From contig CAYJIR010000004.1 in the NCBI GenBank assembly GCA_964370295.1, forward strand, positions 1 through 64,000: a DNA stretch of 64,000 bases, read 5' to 3'. Below, in pieces: positions 44,144 to 53,229 of this stretch; the first letter of the stretch is position 1, and each line of letters starts with the position of its first letter. A program made the position numbers and the translations under genes. The notes beneath the pieces were generated by a model. It searched no databases. It saw nothing but the letters and a program-made list of their open reading frames with translations, and was not told where the DNA came from. The stretch is from JAAYCI01 sp964370295. Lineage in GTDB: Bacteria; Bacillota; Clostridia; Oscillospirales; Ruminococcaceae.

Positions 44144-44911
44144 ATGAGCGATATTCGCCAAGTGGATAACGGCACCACACAAATAGGTGGTTTAACCGTG
44201 CAAACCCCCATCGAGAGCGAAGCTGACCAAAGCGTATCCGTGGATGATTTTCTGCAACTGATGATTGCACAGCTTACCAACCAAGACTTTATGGACCCCG
44301 TAGACGATACGCAATATGTCACCCAACTTGCGCAGTTCTCGTCCATGGAAGCCATGCAAGAGCTTTCCTACTATTCGCAAACCAACTATGTTTCCAGTTT
44401 GCTTGGAAAAACCGTCACCGCAGCTTCCTATGGCATAGGTGGCAGTGTAGCACAAGAGACGGGCGTTGTATCCAAAGTGAATTTTTCCGGCGACGAGTTC
44501 ACCTTCACCGTAAACGGGAAAGAATTTTTAATGAGCCAAATCATGACCTTGGATGACCCCGGAGCCGGCAGTTCTTTAATCGAACTGAACAATGCCAACA
44601 ACATCGCCCTTGTCAGCAGCAACATCACCAACGATTCCATCCAGTTTGCATGGCAAAGCCCCGTGTCCGATGAAGCCATCTCGCAAAGTTTAAGCTATGA
44701 TGTGTACTACACCACCGACATGGATGCAGATTTCAACACGTTGTACGGCGTAAAGCAAGGCACCCAAGCAGCCACAGGAATTAAATCTTTGGACTACCAG
44801 CTTACCGGCCTTGCCCATGGCACCGAATACCAAGTGAACGTGGTAGTGCGCGACACCAGCGGCAACGAAGCCATTTTCCAAAAGTCTAACTTCACCACAA
44901 CAGGTGTCTAA
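44144..44911 (+). CDS. flgD: Hook-assembly scaffold FlgD with Fn3-like C-terminus
   Basis: 255 residues. The FlgD N-terminal motif DDFLQLMIAQLTNQDFMDP leads; then beta modules. From about 163 to 253 the sequence reads as a fibronectin type III-like module (ITNDSIQFAWQSP, YDVYYTTD, YQLTGLAHGTEYQVNVVVRD). Typical FlgD from Clostridia ends after the tudor/Fn3 core at about 140-220 residues, so the exact module boundary is open. FlgD caps the growing hook. Confidence 0.92.
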   Translation: MSDIRQVDNGTTQIGGLTVQTPIESEADQSVSVDDFLQLMIAQLTNQDFMDPVDDTQYVTQLAQFSSMEAMQELSYYSQTNYVSSLLGKTVTAASYGIGGSVAQETGVVSKVNFSGDEFTFTVNGKEFLMSQIMTLDDPGAGSSLIELNNANNIALVSSNITNDSIQFAWQSPVSDEAISQSLSYDVYYTTDMDADFNTLYGVKQGTQAATGIKSLDYQLTGLAHGTEYQVNVVVRDTSGNEAIFQKSNFTTTGV

Positions 44912-44965
44912 CGAAGCTTCTTTCGTTTAAACCTTGTGGCACCATGCAGACAAGGAGGTTTTCGC

Positions 44966-45355
44966 ATGGAGCATCTAAACCGGCTGTCTCGCCCCATCAT
45001 AACGGGCACACCCAACACCTTAACGCAAGGCACAACAAAACAAAATGGCACAGAGAACACCGCCTCGTTTTTATCTGTTTTGCAAGGTCAATTGGAAACA
45101 GGCAGCAACATCGCATTTTCAAAACATGCTGTTTCTCGTGTACACGAGCGACAAATCGACGTTTCTTCAGCCAATTTGCAACGTTTGGATCAAGGCGTTC
45201 AGCTTGCCCAGGAAAAAGGTTTGCGCGAAGCTTTGATACTGATCGACCAAAATGCCTATATTGTCAACGCGGCCAGCGGCAAGGTAATCACCGTAGACAA
45301 CGAAGCGACAAAAGGCAGTGTTTTCACCAACATCGACGGTACCGTCATCATGTAA
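44966..45355 (+). CDS. TIGR02530 flagellar operon protein
   Basis: 129 residues. The middle FSKHAVSRVHERQIDVSSAN and the end KGSVFTNIDGTVIM are the conserved features of the small 'flg_new' protein between flgD and flgE of Firmicutes and Spirochaetes. Function unknown. ATG with AAGGAGG upstream; ten residues of frame upstream are ignored. Confidence 0.85.
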   Translation: MEHLNRLSRPIITGTPNTLTQGTTKQNGTENTASFLSVLQGQLETGSNIAFSKHAVSRVHERQIDVSSANLQRLDQGVQLAQEKGLREALILIDQNAYIVNAASGKVITVDNEATKGSVFTNIDGTVIM

Positions 45356-45382
45356 AAGCCGGCCCTATTGCAGGAAGCTTTA

Positions 45383-45408
45383 GAAACCCCAACTGACTGC
45401 GGGGTTTC
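45383..45408 (+). promoter_or_regulatory. Intercistronic hairpin before flgE
   Basis: GAAACCCC (45383-45390) pairs with GGGGTTTC (45401-45408), eight pairs, loop of ten, no T-tract. It lies 94 bases before flgE. Confidence 0.45.
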
Positions 45409-45501
45409 CACCCAACAAGACGGTATCAAAGACCTTTTGGCTATGCTTTACGTTTGCGCGCTTTGCAAATGTAAAACCAAAACGAAAAAGGAGATTTTGA
45501 T

Positions 45502-47499
45502 ATGGTTCGTTCAATGTATTCCGGTGTTTCGGGTTTAAGCACACACCAAACCCGCATGGACACCATCGGTAACAACATCGCCAATGTTAATACCTATGGC
45601 TTTAAATCTTCACGTACTACGTTTAGAGATATCTACTATCAAAATATTTCATCTTCCAGCGCACCCACAGGCGGCCAAGGCGGCACCAACCCCTCTCAGG
45701 TGGGTTATGGCTCGCAAGTTGGCAGTGTGGATTTACAAATGACCCGCTCCACGTTTTCGATGACAGGCCAAACCATGGACATCGCCATCGACGGCGACGG
45801 GTTTTTGCAAGTGATGGACGCCGCCGGCAACATCTACTACACGCGTGCCGGCATGCTCAATTTCGACGCCGCCGGTAACCTTGTAGACACACAGGGCAAC
45901 TATGTGTTAGGTGTTAACGGAGACCCCACAGGCAAAGCTGCCGGCAGCGAGCGTATCACAGTGGCCCTCGCCAATGTGCCTCCCACACCTGCCAGCGTGG
46001 AGCAAACCATCAACGGCATCCCCTACACACTTAGCGCCAGCGAAAACACCAAAGACGGCAACATCAACTTTAACTTTGGCTCTGATTCTACGCTGACAGA
46101 TGGTGTGCGTGCCGTGGCCACCCTTTCTTCCACAGGCATCGTGGTCACCTTTAATGCAAACGAGCAGTTTAGAACCATGGAAGAAGTAAATGCCGCCATC
46201 AACTCTGCCATTGTCGAGGCCAACGGCGGCCAACCCCATGTGGCAGGCACCTTTACCCTTGCTGTGGCCGACCCCACTTTAAACCCCTTTGCGGCCGCCA
46301 ACATGCGCCCCGCACCGGATAATTACCTCACAGGTGCAGAACTTGCCTCCACCGATTACAACATTCAATACGGTTCTGCCTCTTTCGATACCACCACCTC
46401 TTACTTTGGTGGCATCACCCCCAGTGGCAAGGTTGGCTCGGAATTCTCGGGCACCGGCACCATTGGCACCGGCGCTGCCGATGGCTATTCTGCCAGCTAT
46501 TCCGCAGGGCCGCCTGCCGCATGGAATATTACCATGATGGTAAACGGCACTGCCTACACCGGCAGTATAGACAGCACACGTACCACCAGCGGCAAGTTCA
46601 ATCTTGTAAATAGCGCCAACCCAAATGATTACATCGAGATGAACCGCCCAAGCTTCGATTCCGTCACAAATGCTTGGCGCGCCGATTCCATGACACCGGG
46701 CACACCTGCCGAGTTCACGCTCACAGGCTATACAGCCGTGGCTGCTCCCGGCACGGTCACCTTAGGTGGCAAAGCCATAAGCATCACCGCTGTTGATGCC
46801 ACAGGCCAGCTCAACCAAATTGCAGCCGCTATTAACGCCGACAGCGACTTTGCCTATCAAGCCTCTATCACAGGCACAGACCTTACACTGACGGCAAAAG
46901 AAAACGGCACGCCAACGCCACCTACCATCGACCCACCGGCCGCCGGTACCATCAACACGGTATCTGCCGGCACGCCCGACCAACCACTGGAAAACGGCTC
47001 TAACTTTGCCAACGCCTACACAAGCGGCGCCTACCAGCCCTTAAACGGCGCCGCCTCTCCCTCGGGCGAAAGCTATGCCTTGGGTCTTGCCTCCACAGCA
47101 CTTACCTTGCGCGACGGCACCGAGGGTGGGCCACAAGGCCTTTCCGACATGACCGGTATTGCCATTTCGGGCAACGGCGTTATTGTGGGGCTAGACAGCC
47201 AGGGCACAGAGGTTTACATCGGTCGCATTGACCTTGCCACCTTTGCCAACCAAGCCGGCCTCACACAAAGTGGTTCCACCTCATACATCGTCAGCCAAAA
47301 CTCCGGTGCACCGGCTCTTTCTCAACCGGGCGAGGGCAGCGCGGGCCAATTGGTTAGTGGCACTTTGGAACTTTCCAATGTAGACCTTTCCCGCGAATTC
47401 TCTGACATGATTACCACCCAGCGCGGCTATCAGGCCAACAGCCGTATCATCACTGTCAGTGATACCATGCTCGAAGAACTGATCAACTTAAAACGTTAA
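45502..47499 (+). CDS. flgE: Flagellar hook protein FlgE, enlarged
   Basis: 665 residues; typical FlgE from Firmicutes is 260-450 or more. The N-terminal MYSGVSGLSTHQTRMDTIGNNIANV and the C-terminal FSDMITTQRGYQANSRIITVSDTMLEELINLKR are the axial coiled coils. The middle contains extra beta-rich inserts rich in T/G/A/P and a PTPPTIDPPAAG linker. The AAGGAG site is six bases upstream. Large outer domains would thicken the hook. Confidence 0.94.
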   Translation: MVRSMYSGVSGLSTHQTRMDTIGNNIANVNTYGFKSSRTTFRDIYYQNISSSSAPTGGQGGTNPSQVGYGSQVGSVDLQMTRSTFSMTGQTMDIAIDGDGFLQVMDAAGNIYYTRAGMLNFDAAGNLVDTQGNYVLGVNGDPTGKAAGSERITVALANVPPTPASVEQTINGIPYTLSASENTKDGNINFNFGSDSTLTDGVRAVATLSSTGIVVTFNANEQFRTMEEVNAAINSAIVEANGGQPHVAGTFTLAVADPTLNPFAAANMRPAPDNYLTGAELASTDYNIQYGSASFDTTTSYFGGITPSGKVGSEFSGTGTIGTGAADGYSASYSAGPPAAWNITMMVNGTAYTGSIDSTRTTSGKFNLVNSANPNDYIEMNRPSFDSVTNAWRADSMTPGTPAEFTLTGYTAVAAPGTVTLGGKAISITAVDATGQLNQIAAAINADSDFAYQASITGTDLTLTAKENGTPTPPTIDPPAAGTINTVSAGTPDQPLENGSNFANAYTSGAYQPLNGAASPSGESYALGLASTALTLRDGTEGGPQGLSDMTGIAISGNGVIVGLDSQGTEVYIGRIDLATFANQAGLTQSGSTSYIVSQNSGAPALSQPGEGSAGQLVSGTLELSNVDLSREFSDMITTQRGYQANSRIITVSDTMLEELINLKR

Positions 47500-47522
47500 T
47501 TTTTTCTGAATTTTCACCTTGT

Positions 47523-47591
47523 GGCAACAGAATCTTTCTGTTGCCCAAGGCCATACAAACGAAAAAAATCGTGTGTATGGCCTTGGGCAAC
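47523..47591 (+). promoter_or_regulatory. Nested, mutually exclusive inverted repeats between flgE and flbD
   Basis: Hairpin A: GGCAACAGA (47523-47531) with TCTGTTGCC (47537-47545), nine perfect pairs. Hairpin B: an 18-base arm (47540-47557) with its perfect complement (47574-47591). The 3' arm of A overlaps the 5' arm of B by six bases, so only one can form. B has an additional ACGA/TCGT pair inside. No T-tract. Position between hook and flbD-motA suggests post-transcriptional control. Confidence 0.7.
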
Positions 47592-47626
47592 AAAACGAGG
47601 TCTTGAAAGCAGAGGAGGGGTGTTGT

Positions 47627-47827
47627 ATGATTAAATTAAACAAACTCAATGATACTGAGTTTGTGCTCAATTCCGAGCTTATCGAAACAATACAAGAAAA
47701 CCCCGATACCACCATTCGTCTAACCACAGGAAATTTATATATCGTAAAAGAAAGCATTGATGAAGTGATGAAAGCGGCACTGGATTATAAGCGAGCACAG
47801 TTTTCTGAACTGTTAAGGAGGGACTAG
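47627..47827 (+). CDS. flbD: Flagellar protein FlbD
   Basis: 66 residues. MIKLNKLNDTEFVLNSELIE and GNLYIVKESIDEV match FlbD (YlzI). Chosen ATG with AGAGGAGGGG upstream; an upstream in-frame extension covers only the hairpin sequence. It precedes motA as in other Firmicutes. Confidence 0.9.
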   Translation: MIKLNKLNDTEFVLNSELIETIQENPDTTIRLTTGNLYIVKESIDEVMKAALDYKRAQFSELLRRD

Positions 47828-47829
47828 CT

Positions 47830-48762
47830 TTGAACGAAGAGGGCGGGAAAGCAAAAAAAGGTGGGAAGTCTTCATTTGATATACTCACCGTACTGGGCCT
47901 TGTTATCTGCATAGGTCTTGTTATCTTTGGTATTGTGTTTACAGCGGCCCCCTCGGTGCCTGTGCAGGAAGAGGGGATGACCGACGAAGAGTTTGCCGAA
48001 CTGCAAACTGCCTATGAAGAAACCATGGCCACGCATCAGACCATTAATTTCGGAAGGATTACCGGGTCTTTTATCGATGTACCCTCCATCGCCATCGTGG
48101 TGGGTGGTACCATTGGTGCTTTGCTGTTGGCCTATCCTCTTTCTGTGGTGGCCAAAGCACCCAAACTGCTGAAAATAGCCGTTTTGCCTCCACGCTATGA
48201 CCCACAAACCTATATAGAACAAATTGTAGATTTTGCCAAAGAAGCCCGTGTAAAAGGTTTGCTCTCTTTGGAAGACAAGATAAATGAGGCCAGCGACCCC
48301 TTTCTAAAGTCCAGCCTCATGCTGGTTTTAGACTCGGTTGAGCCGGAAAAAGTGCACAATCTCTTACAAGCCGAGCTTGGCAAACTAGACGAGCGCCACG
48401 GCATTGGCAAAAGTTTTTTTGAAAACGGCGGTGCTTTTGCCCCCGGCTTTGGCATGATAGGCACGCTTATCGGCCTCATCAACATGCTTGGCGATTTGTC
48501 GGACCCGGATTCCATTGGCCCCTCCATGGCCGTTGCCTTGTTAACCACGCTATACGGCTCTATGATGGCCAACATGTTCTTCACCCCTGTGGCAAACAAG
48601 CTGGGCATGCGCCACGATGAAGAATACCTGTGCCGCGAGCTTATTTGCGAGGGCGTTGAGGGCATACAAGCCGGTGAAAACCCCAAATTCATCGAGGAAA
48701 AACTCAACTTGCTTGTGCAGCAAAACAAGAAAAAAGGGAAAGCAAAAAAGGGTGACGGCTAG
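47830..48762 (+). CDS. motA: Flagellar motor stator protein MotA with enlarged first periplasmic loop
   Basis: 310 residues, TTG start behind AAGGAGGG. TM1 is near 17-38, TM2 near 83-104 and TM3/TM4 in the 200-240 region (APGFGMIGTLIGLINML, PSMAVALLTTLYGSMMAN). Between TM1 and TM2 lies an acidic helix-like insert (41-76), where other MotA proteins have a very short loop. FIDVPSIAIVVGG and GMRHDEEYLCRE are family motifs. Confidence 0.93.
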   Translation: MNEEGGKAKKGGKSSFDILTVLGLVICIGLVIFGIVFTAAPSVPVQEEGMTDEEFAELQTAYEETMATHQTINFGRITGSFIDVPSIAIVVGGTIGALLLAYPLSVVAKAPKLLKIAVLPPRYDPQTYIEQIVDFAKEARVKGLLSLEDKINEASDPFLKSSLMLVLDSVEPEKVHNLLQAELGKLDERHGIGKSFFENGGAFAPGFGMIGTLIGLINMLGDLSDPDSIGPSMAVALLTTLYGSMMANMFFTPVANKLGMRHDEEYLCRELICEGVEGIQAGENPKFIEEKLNLLVQQNKKKGKAKKGDG

Positions 48763-48805
48763 TATGCCTTAACATATTTCCTTTTAGAAAGGGCGGTGAG
48801 TACAC

Positions 48806-49765
48806 ATGGCAAGAAAGAAAAAAGCGGGCAAAAAGTACAATTATATGGACACCTATGGTGATCTTGTTACTTTGCTACTTTGTTTTTTCGTGTTGTTGTT
48901 TGCCATGTCCACCGTGGAAGAAATCCAATACAACGCCTTTGTAGAAGCCCTTTCACAACAATTTGGCGCACAGCCCACCAACTTATCCTTTGTTTCTCCT
49001 TCCGACAGTGTTGAGGCCGGCTCGGAACTGGACGAAACGCCCCCCACCGGCCAAACCATGACGGCAGACCAAACCCTGCCAAGGGATTTATCTCAGCTGG
49101 AGCAGGCCATCGAACAATATGTAGAGCAAAACAACATGCAAGGCGATGTGAGCGTAGAGCGCAACGAAAATGGCACCACATTTATCCGTTTGTCAGACAA
49201 TTTATTGTTTGACGGGGATTCTTCCACTTTACGCCCACAAACCATAGATTTTTTAGACTTTTTATCAGACGCTTTCAACGCTGTGGACGATGAGATTTTA
49301 CAGGTGAAGTTCAACGGCCACACCGCCTTTATCGACGGCAGTAGTGTGGATGATTGGGTACTTTCGGGCCAACGTTCCGGCACCGTGGCAAGCTACATCA
49401 CCGAACAAGGCGAGTTCGACCGCTTTAAGGCAGAGCCGGTTGGCTACGGGCGCAACTATCCTATAGCAGACAACGCCGTGGAAGAAGGCCGTGCCAAAAA
49501 TCGGCGTGTGGACATTATTGTTTTGGGCAATGATGCCGGACGTATGGAAGCCACTTTAATGGATTCTATGCGAATCTACTTCCCCAGCGACCCTGTAGAC
49601 TTTTTTGAAGGTGGCACAGATGTGCCCGACGCCCAAATAGATGGTGTTGATCCCACACAGCAAGGTGATACCATACCCACCACACCTACCGATGCAGGAA
49701 CACCCGCAGATGTGGGAACGCCTGCCGACGTAGAAACACCTGCCGGGGTAACACCCATTGCCTAA
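48806..49765 (+). CDS. motB: Flagellar motor stator protein MotB
   Basis: 319 residues. The TYGDLVTLLLCFFVLLFAMS segment carries the proton-path Asp19; OmpA-like peptidoglycan binding motifs are GHTAFIDGSS, LSGQRSGTVASYI, VGYGRNYPIAD and GRAKNRRVDI. A P/T/G-rich repeat tail of about 40 residues (TPADVGTPADVETPAGV) follows, longer than usual. There is no fliL before fliM. Confidence 0.95.
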   Translation: MARKKKAGKKYNYMDTYGDLVTLLLCFFVLLFAMSTVEEIQYNAFVEALSQQFGAQPTNLSFVSPSDSVEAGSELDETPPTGQTMTADQTLPRDLSQLEQAIEQYVEQNNMQGDVSVERNENGTTFIRLSDNLLFDGDSSTLRPQTIDFLDFLSDAFNAVDDEILQVKFNGHTAFIDGSSVDDWVLSGQRSGTVASYITEQGEFDRFKAEPVGYGRNYPIADNAVEEGRAKNRRVDIIVLGNDAGRMEATLMDSMRIYFPSDPVDFFEGGTDVPDAQIDGVDPTQQGDTIPTTPTDAGTPADVGTPADVETPAGVTPIA

Positions 49766-49871
49766 GGTTTTATTGGCCGATTAAAACATATATTTTTCTA
49801 TCTAGCCCATCTACATTTCTTGCGGCTTATACTTTATTTCATTATTCTCGTTATAAGGGGGGTGGTACATC

Positions 49872-51029
49872 ATGGCCGAGGTTCTCAGTCAAAGCCAAAT
49901 TGATAGTTTGCTAAACAACATTAATAGTGGCGGCGAATCGCTGGATACCATCGAGAAAAAAGAAGAAAACCGTGTTAAGGATTACGATTTTTATTCGCCC
50001 AAAAAATTCACAAAAGAGCAACTTCGCACCATAGACAGCTTGCACGAACACATTGCACGTATGCTGTCCTCCTATTTTTCCGGTATCTTGCGTGTATTCT
50101 GCGAGGCAGAAGTAATCCAGGTGGAAGAGCAACGTTACTACGAATACAACAACGCCTTGCCCGACACAGCTTTAATCGGACTGATTGATTTAAAGCCCAG
50201 CAACATCAATTTGCCCGAATCCACTTTGATGCTGGACATGTCCAACAATCTTTCTTTCTTCCTGATAGATAGGCTCTTGGGCGGAAGCGGCTCTGATTCT
50301 GTTTTAAACCGAGATTTCACCGACATAGAGCTTGCCATTATGGATGATATCTACCAAAAACTCACCACATTTATTGTGGAGTCTTGGAAGGATCATTTGG
50401 ACGTAGATGGGGAACTTGCCAGCATTGAAACAAACCCACGCTTAATTCAGGTATATGCACCGGAAGACATTGTGGTGATTTGTGTTTTGAACGTCAAATT
50501 GCTCGATACAGAAGGTACTTTGTCTGTTTGCATCCCCGCTTTGGGGCTTGAAAACTACCTGAGTGAGTTCACCTCCAAGCACTCTAAAGTATCTCACAAA
50601 ATAACCAACGAGCGCTTAGAAACCATGCGCCACACCGTTATCAAAGAGATTTTGTCGGATTCGGATTTAAACTTAACCGCTATTTTCGACGAAACCAGCA
50701 TTGAACTGCACGAGGCCTTGCGCTTGCGCCCCAATGATATCATTCCCCTTTCGCGACCCCTAGATGGTGTTATAAGTATCCAAGTGGAAAATCAACCTTG
50801 GTTTCATGCACAGCTGGGCAACAGCCGCAATTGGAAAGCCATTAAAATTTTGGAAACTGCACATGAAAGCGACCTAAAAGAGGGCATGCCATTAAGTTCG
50901 CAAGCCGCCATTTGGCAGCCGGAAATGCCCGCTAGTTCACCTTTTAGCCAAGAAGATGTAGACACACCCGATGCCCCACCTGCAGACTTGGATGAAATTG
51001 AAGTACCAGACAACTACCAGCCCGCATAA
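49872..51029 (+). CDS. fliM: Flagellar motor switch protein FliM
   Basis: 385 residues. The N-terminal LSQSQIDSLLN is the CheY-P binding motif; the middle CheC-like domain and C-terminal SpoA domain (DIIPLSRPLDGVISIQVENQPW) are present. A 45-residue acidic/Pro tail ends the protein. The gap 49766-49871 holds only a weak TTGCGG/TATTCT promoter-like pair. Confidence 0.95.
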   Translation: MAEVLSQSQIDSLLNNINSGGESLDTIEKKEENRVKDYDFYSPKKFTKEQLRTIDSLHEHIARMLSSYFSGILRVFCEAEVIQVEEQRYYEYNNALPDTALIGLIDLKPSNINLPESTLMLDMSNNLSFFLIDRLLGGSGSDSVLNRDFTDIELAIMDDIYQKLTTFIVESWKDHLDVDGELASIETNPRLIQVYAPEDIVVICVLNVKLLDTEGTLSVCIPALGLENYLSEFTSKHSKVSHKITNERLETMRHTVIKEILSDSDLNLTAIFDETSIELHEALRLRPNDIIPLSRPLDGVISIQVENQPWFHAQLGNSRNWKAIKILETAHESDLKEGMPLSSQAAIWQPEMPASSPFSQEDVDTPDAPPADLDEIEVPDNYQPA

Positions 51030-51092
51030 TTATCTACTACAACAAACGTACTACGTTTAGCTCGTTATCTTTAGCATTTTGAGGAGGATACC

Positions 51093-52310
51093 ATGGGGAC
51101 AAATCCAGCCGACGGCGCAGAAGGCATGATACTTTCGCCACTTGAAATTGATGCGATAGGCGAGGTTTTAAACATTAGCATGGGCTCGGCTGCCACGGCC
51201 ATTTCCCAGATGCTGGACAAGCAGGTGGAGATAACCACCCCCAGTGTTGAAGTGAAAAAAATGGGAGATATTGGCTACAAGCAGTACGAACCGGCCTTGC
51301 TTGTTAAAATTGTTTACACAAAGGGATTGGATGGCTCGAACATTATGGTGTTCCGCCAATCTGACATGCAAACGATATTAAACACCATGATGGGCATTAC
51401 AGATGCCCCCAGCGATGATTTTGTTTTTGACGAATTATCTATTTCTGCCGCCTGCGAAGTGATGAACCAGATGATGGGCTCTTCTTCCACCGCACTGGCC
51501 GATTTCTTAAACAGAACCATTGACATCTCAACGCCTCAAGCACAGGTGATGGACGAAATCACCTTGGCAGAAGCCATAGACTTGCCGGCAGACATGGACG
51601 TGGCCGCCATCACCTTTAAACTCTCTATTAAAGACATGATAGAATCTGAGTTTGTCAGTGTGATGACCGTCGAACTGGTGCGTGATATCATCTCTCCTTT
51701 TATCAACCCCGAAGGAGATATGCACCACCCGGAATGGAGCGGCGACGCGGCACCGGAAGCCCCACCCCCCGCACAGGCGGCCCCTGCTCCAGCGGCACAG
51801 GCTCCACCGGCACAAACGGCACCACCACCCATGCCGGCTGCACCACCACCACAACAGCCCATGCAGGCCGCACCACCACCACAACCCATGCAGGCCGCAC
51901 CACCGCCCGCCTATCCGCCACCACCTGCCTATGCCTATCCCCCGTCGGCCTATCCGGCCCCACCACCGGCCGATGTTCGCAGTGTTGAATTCCCGGAATT
52001 CGCACAGGGGTCTTACGCAGATAATATTCCCATCATGGGCAACAACCTTGATTTGATTATGAATGTGCCACTCAATGTTTCTATAGAAATTGGAAACACA
52101 CGGCGCAAAATCAAAGACATTATGAATTTCACCTCCGGCACAGTAGTAGAGCTGGACAAACAGGCCGGTGCTCCGGTGGATGTGGTGGTAAACGGGCAGT
52201 TAATTGCCCATGGCGATGTTGTGGTTATCGACGACAACTTCGGCATACGCATCACCGAAATTGTGGGAACCAAAGAACTACTTAACTCGTTAAGCACACC
52301 CGGTAAATAG
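51093..52310 (+). CDS. fliY: Flagellar motor switch phosphatase FliY (FliN-like)
   Basis: 405 residues. Two CheC-type phosphatase motifs are visible, EVLNISMGSAATAI (24-37) and EVMNQMMGSSSTAL (122-135). A Pro/Ala/Gln-rich linker fills 221-293, and a SpoA domain from about 319 (LDLIMNVPLNVSIEIGNTRR) forms the FliN-like C-ring part. FliY removes phosphate from CheY-P at the switch. The linker is longer than in Bacillus. Confidence 0.95.
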   Translation: MGTNPADGAEGMILSPLEIDAIGEVLNISMGSAATAISQMLDKQVEITTPSVEVKKMGDIGYKQYEPALLVKIVYTKGLDGSNIMVFRQSDMQTILNTMMGITDAPSDDFVFDELSISAACEVMNQMMGSSSTALADFLNRTIDISTPQAQVMDEITLAEAIDLPADMDVAAITFKLSIKDMIESEFVSVMTVELVRDIISPFINPEGDMHHPEWSGDAAPEAPPPAQAAPAPAAQAPPAQTAPPPMPAAPPPQQPMQAAPPPQPMQAAPPPAYPPPPAYAYPPSAYPAPPPADVRSVEFPEFAQGSYADNIPIMGNNLDLIMNVPLNVSIEIGNTRRKIKDIMNFTSGTVVELDKQAGAPVDVVVNGQLIAHGDVVVIDDNFGIRITEIVGTKELLNSLSTPGK

Positions 52311-52394
52311 GGTGCTATAGAATATTTTCTATTCGTGGATCGGTTTTATTTTACTAAAATTAAACTTAATATAACAAGAGGGGATTTGTAAATT

Positions 52395-52760
52395 ATGGAA
52401 GACAAAAAGATTTTAATTGTAGACGACGCCGCCTTTATGCGCATGATGATTAAAAACACTTTGACAGGCCAAGGCTTCACCAATTTAATTGAAGCGGCCG
52501 ATGGCCAACTAGCACTGGATACCTATTTGGCCGAAAAACCCGATTTGGTCATCATGGATATCACCATGCCCAATATGGACGGCTTGCAGGCTTTGCAGGC
52601 CATCAAAGCAGCAGACCCAGCCGCTAAAATTGTAATGTGTTCTGCCATGGGACAAGAGTCTATGGTGGTGGATGCCATCCGCTTCGGCGCTTTAGACTTC
52701 ATTGTAAAACCCTTTAAACCGGATCGTATTTTACAGACAGTAGAAAAAGTGCTGGGATAA
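52395..52760 (+). CDS. cheY: Chemotaxis response regulator CheY
   Basis: 121 residues. Phosphoacceptor Asp55 (VIMDITMPNMDG), acidic pair Asp10/11, Ser83 and Lys105 (FIVKPFKP) are all in place. It lies directly after fliY as usual in Bacillus. Clean single receiver domain. Confidence 0.95.
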   Translation: MEDKKILIVDDAAFMRMMIKNTLTGQGFTNLIEAADGQLALDTYLAEKPDLVIMDITMPNMDGLQALQAIKAADPAAKIVMCSAMGQESMVVDAIRFGALDFIVKPFKPDRILQTVEKVLG

Positions 52761-52836
52761 TAACACCTTTGCCCCTGGCACAGATTTGTGTTTGGGGCAT
52801 CTGTTTTTATTTGCAACTATAGGAGGCATAGAGCCG

Positions 52837-53229
52837 TTGGGTTTTGGGGAAACGATACTTCGAATTATGGGTGCTTTACTTGCCCTGGTTATTGTTTTGG
52901 CGCTGGCTTGGTTTGTTTTGCATTGGCTTAGCAAACGCATGGGCGGTGTTTCTGCGTTTGGTCGCAGTGGGCGGCTTTTGCAAGTGCTAGATCGCACACC
53001 ACTGGGCAAAAACAGCAGCCTTGTATTGGTTCGTGTACAAAACAAAGTATATCTGCTTGCCCTCAGCGAACATTGCATTCAAACCGTAAACGAATGGGAC
53101 GACCCCGACGAAAACATTAAGCCTCCACCCCCGCCAGAAAACCTACTTTCGTTTCAAGACGCATTAAAAGAGGCCGCCAAAAAACTGAAAAAGCCCGACC
53201 GTCCGAATGGGCCGGGAGGAACAACATGA
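52837..53229 (+). CDS. fliO: Flagellar biosynthesis protein FliO
   Basis: 130 residues from TTG behind AGGAGG. One membrane segment (IMGALLALVIVLALAWFVL) near 10-30 and the RLLQVLDRTPLGKNSSLVLVRV core identify FliO; a soluble Pro/Lys-rich tail follows. FliO supports assembly of FliP. Overlaps the fliP start. Confidence 0.88.
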   Translation: MGFGETILRIMGALLALVIVLALAWFVLHWLSKRMGGVSAFGRSGRLLQVLDRTPLGKNSSLVLVRVQNKVYLLALSEHCIQTVNEWDDPDENIKPPPPPENLLSFQDALKEAAKKLKKPDRPNGPGGTT

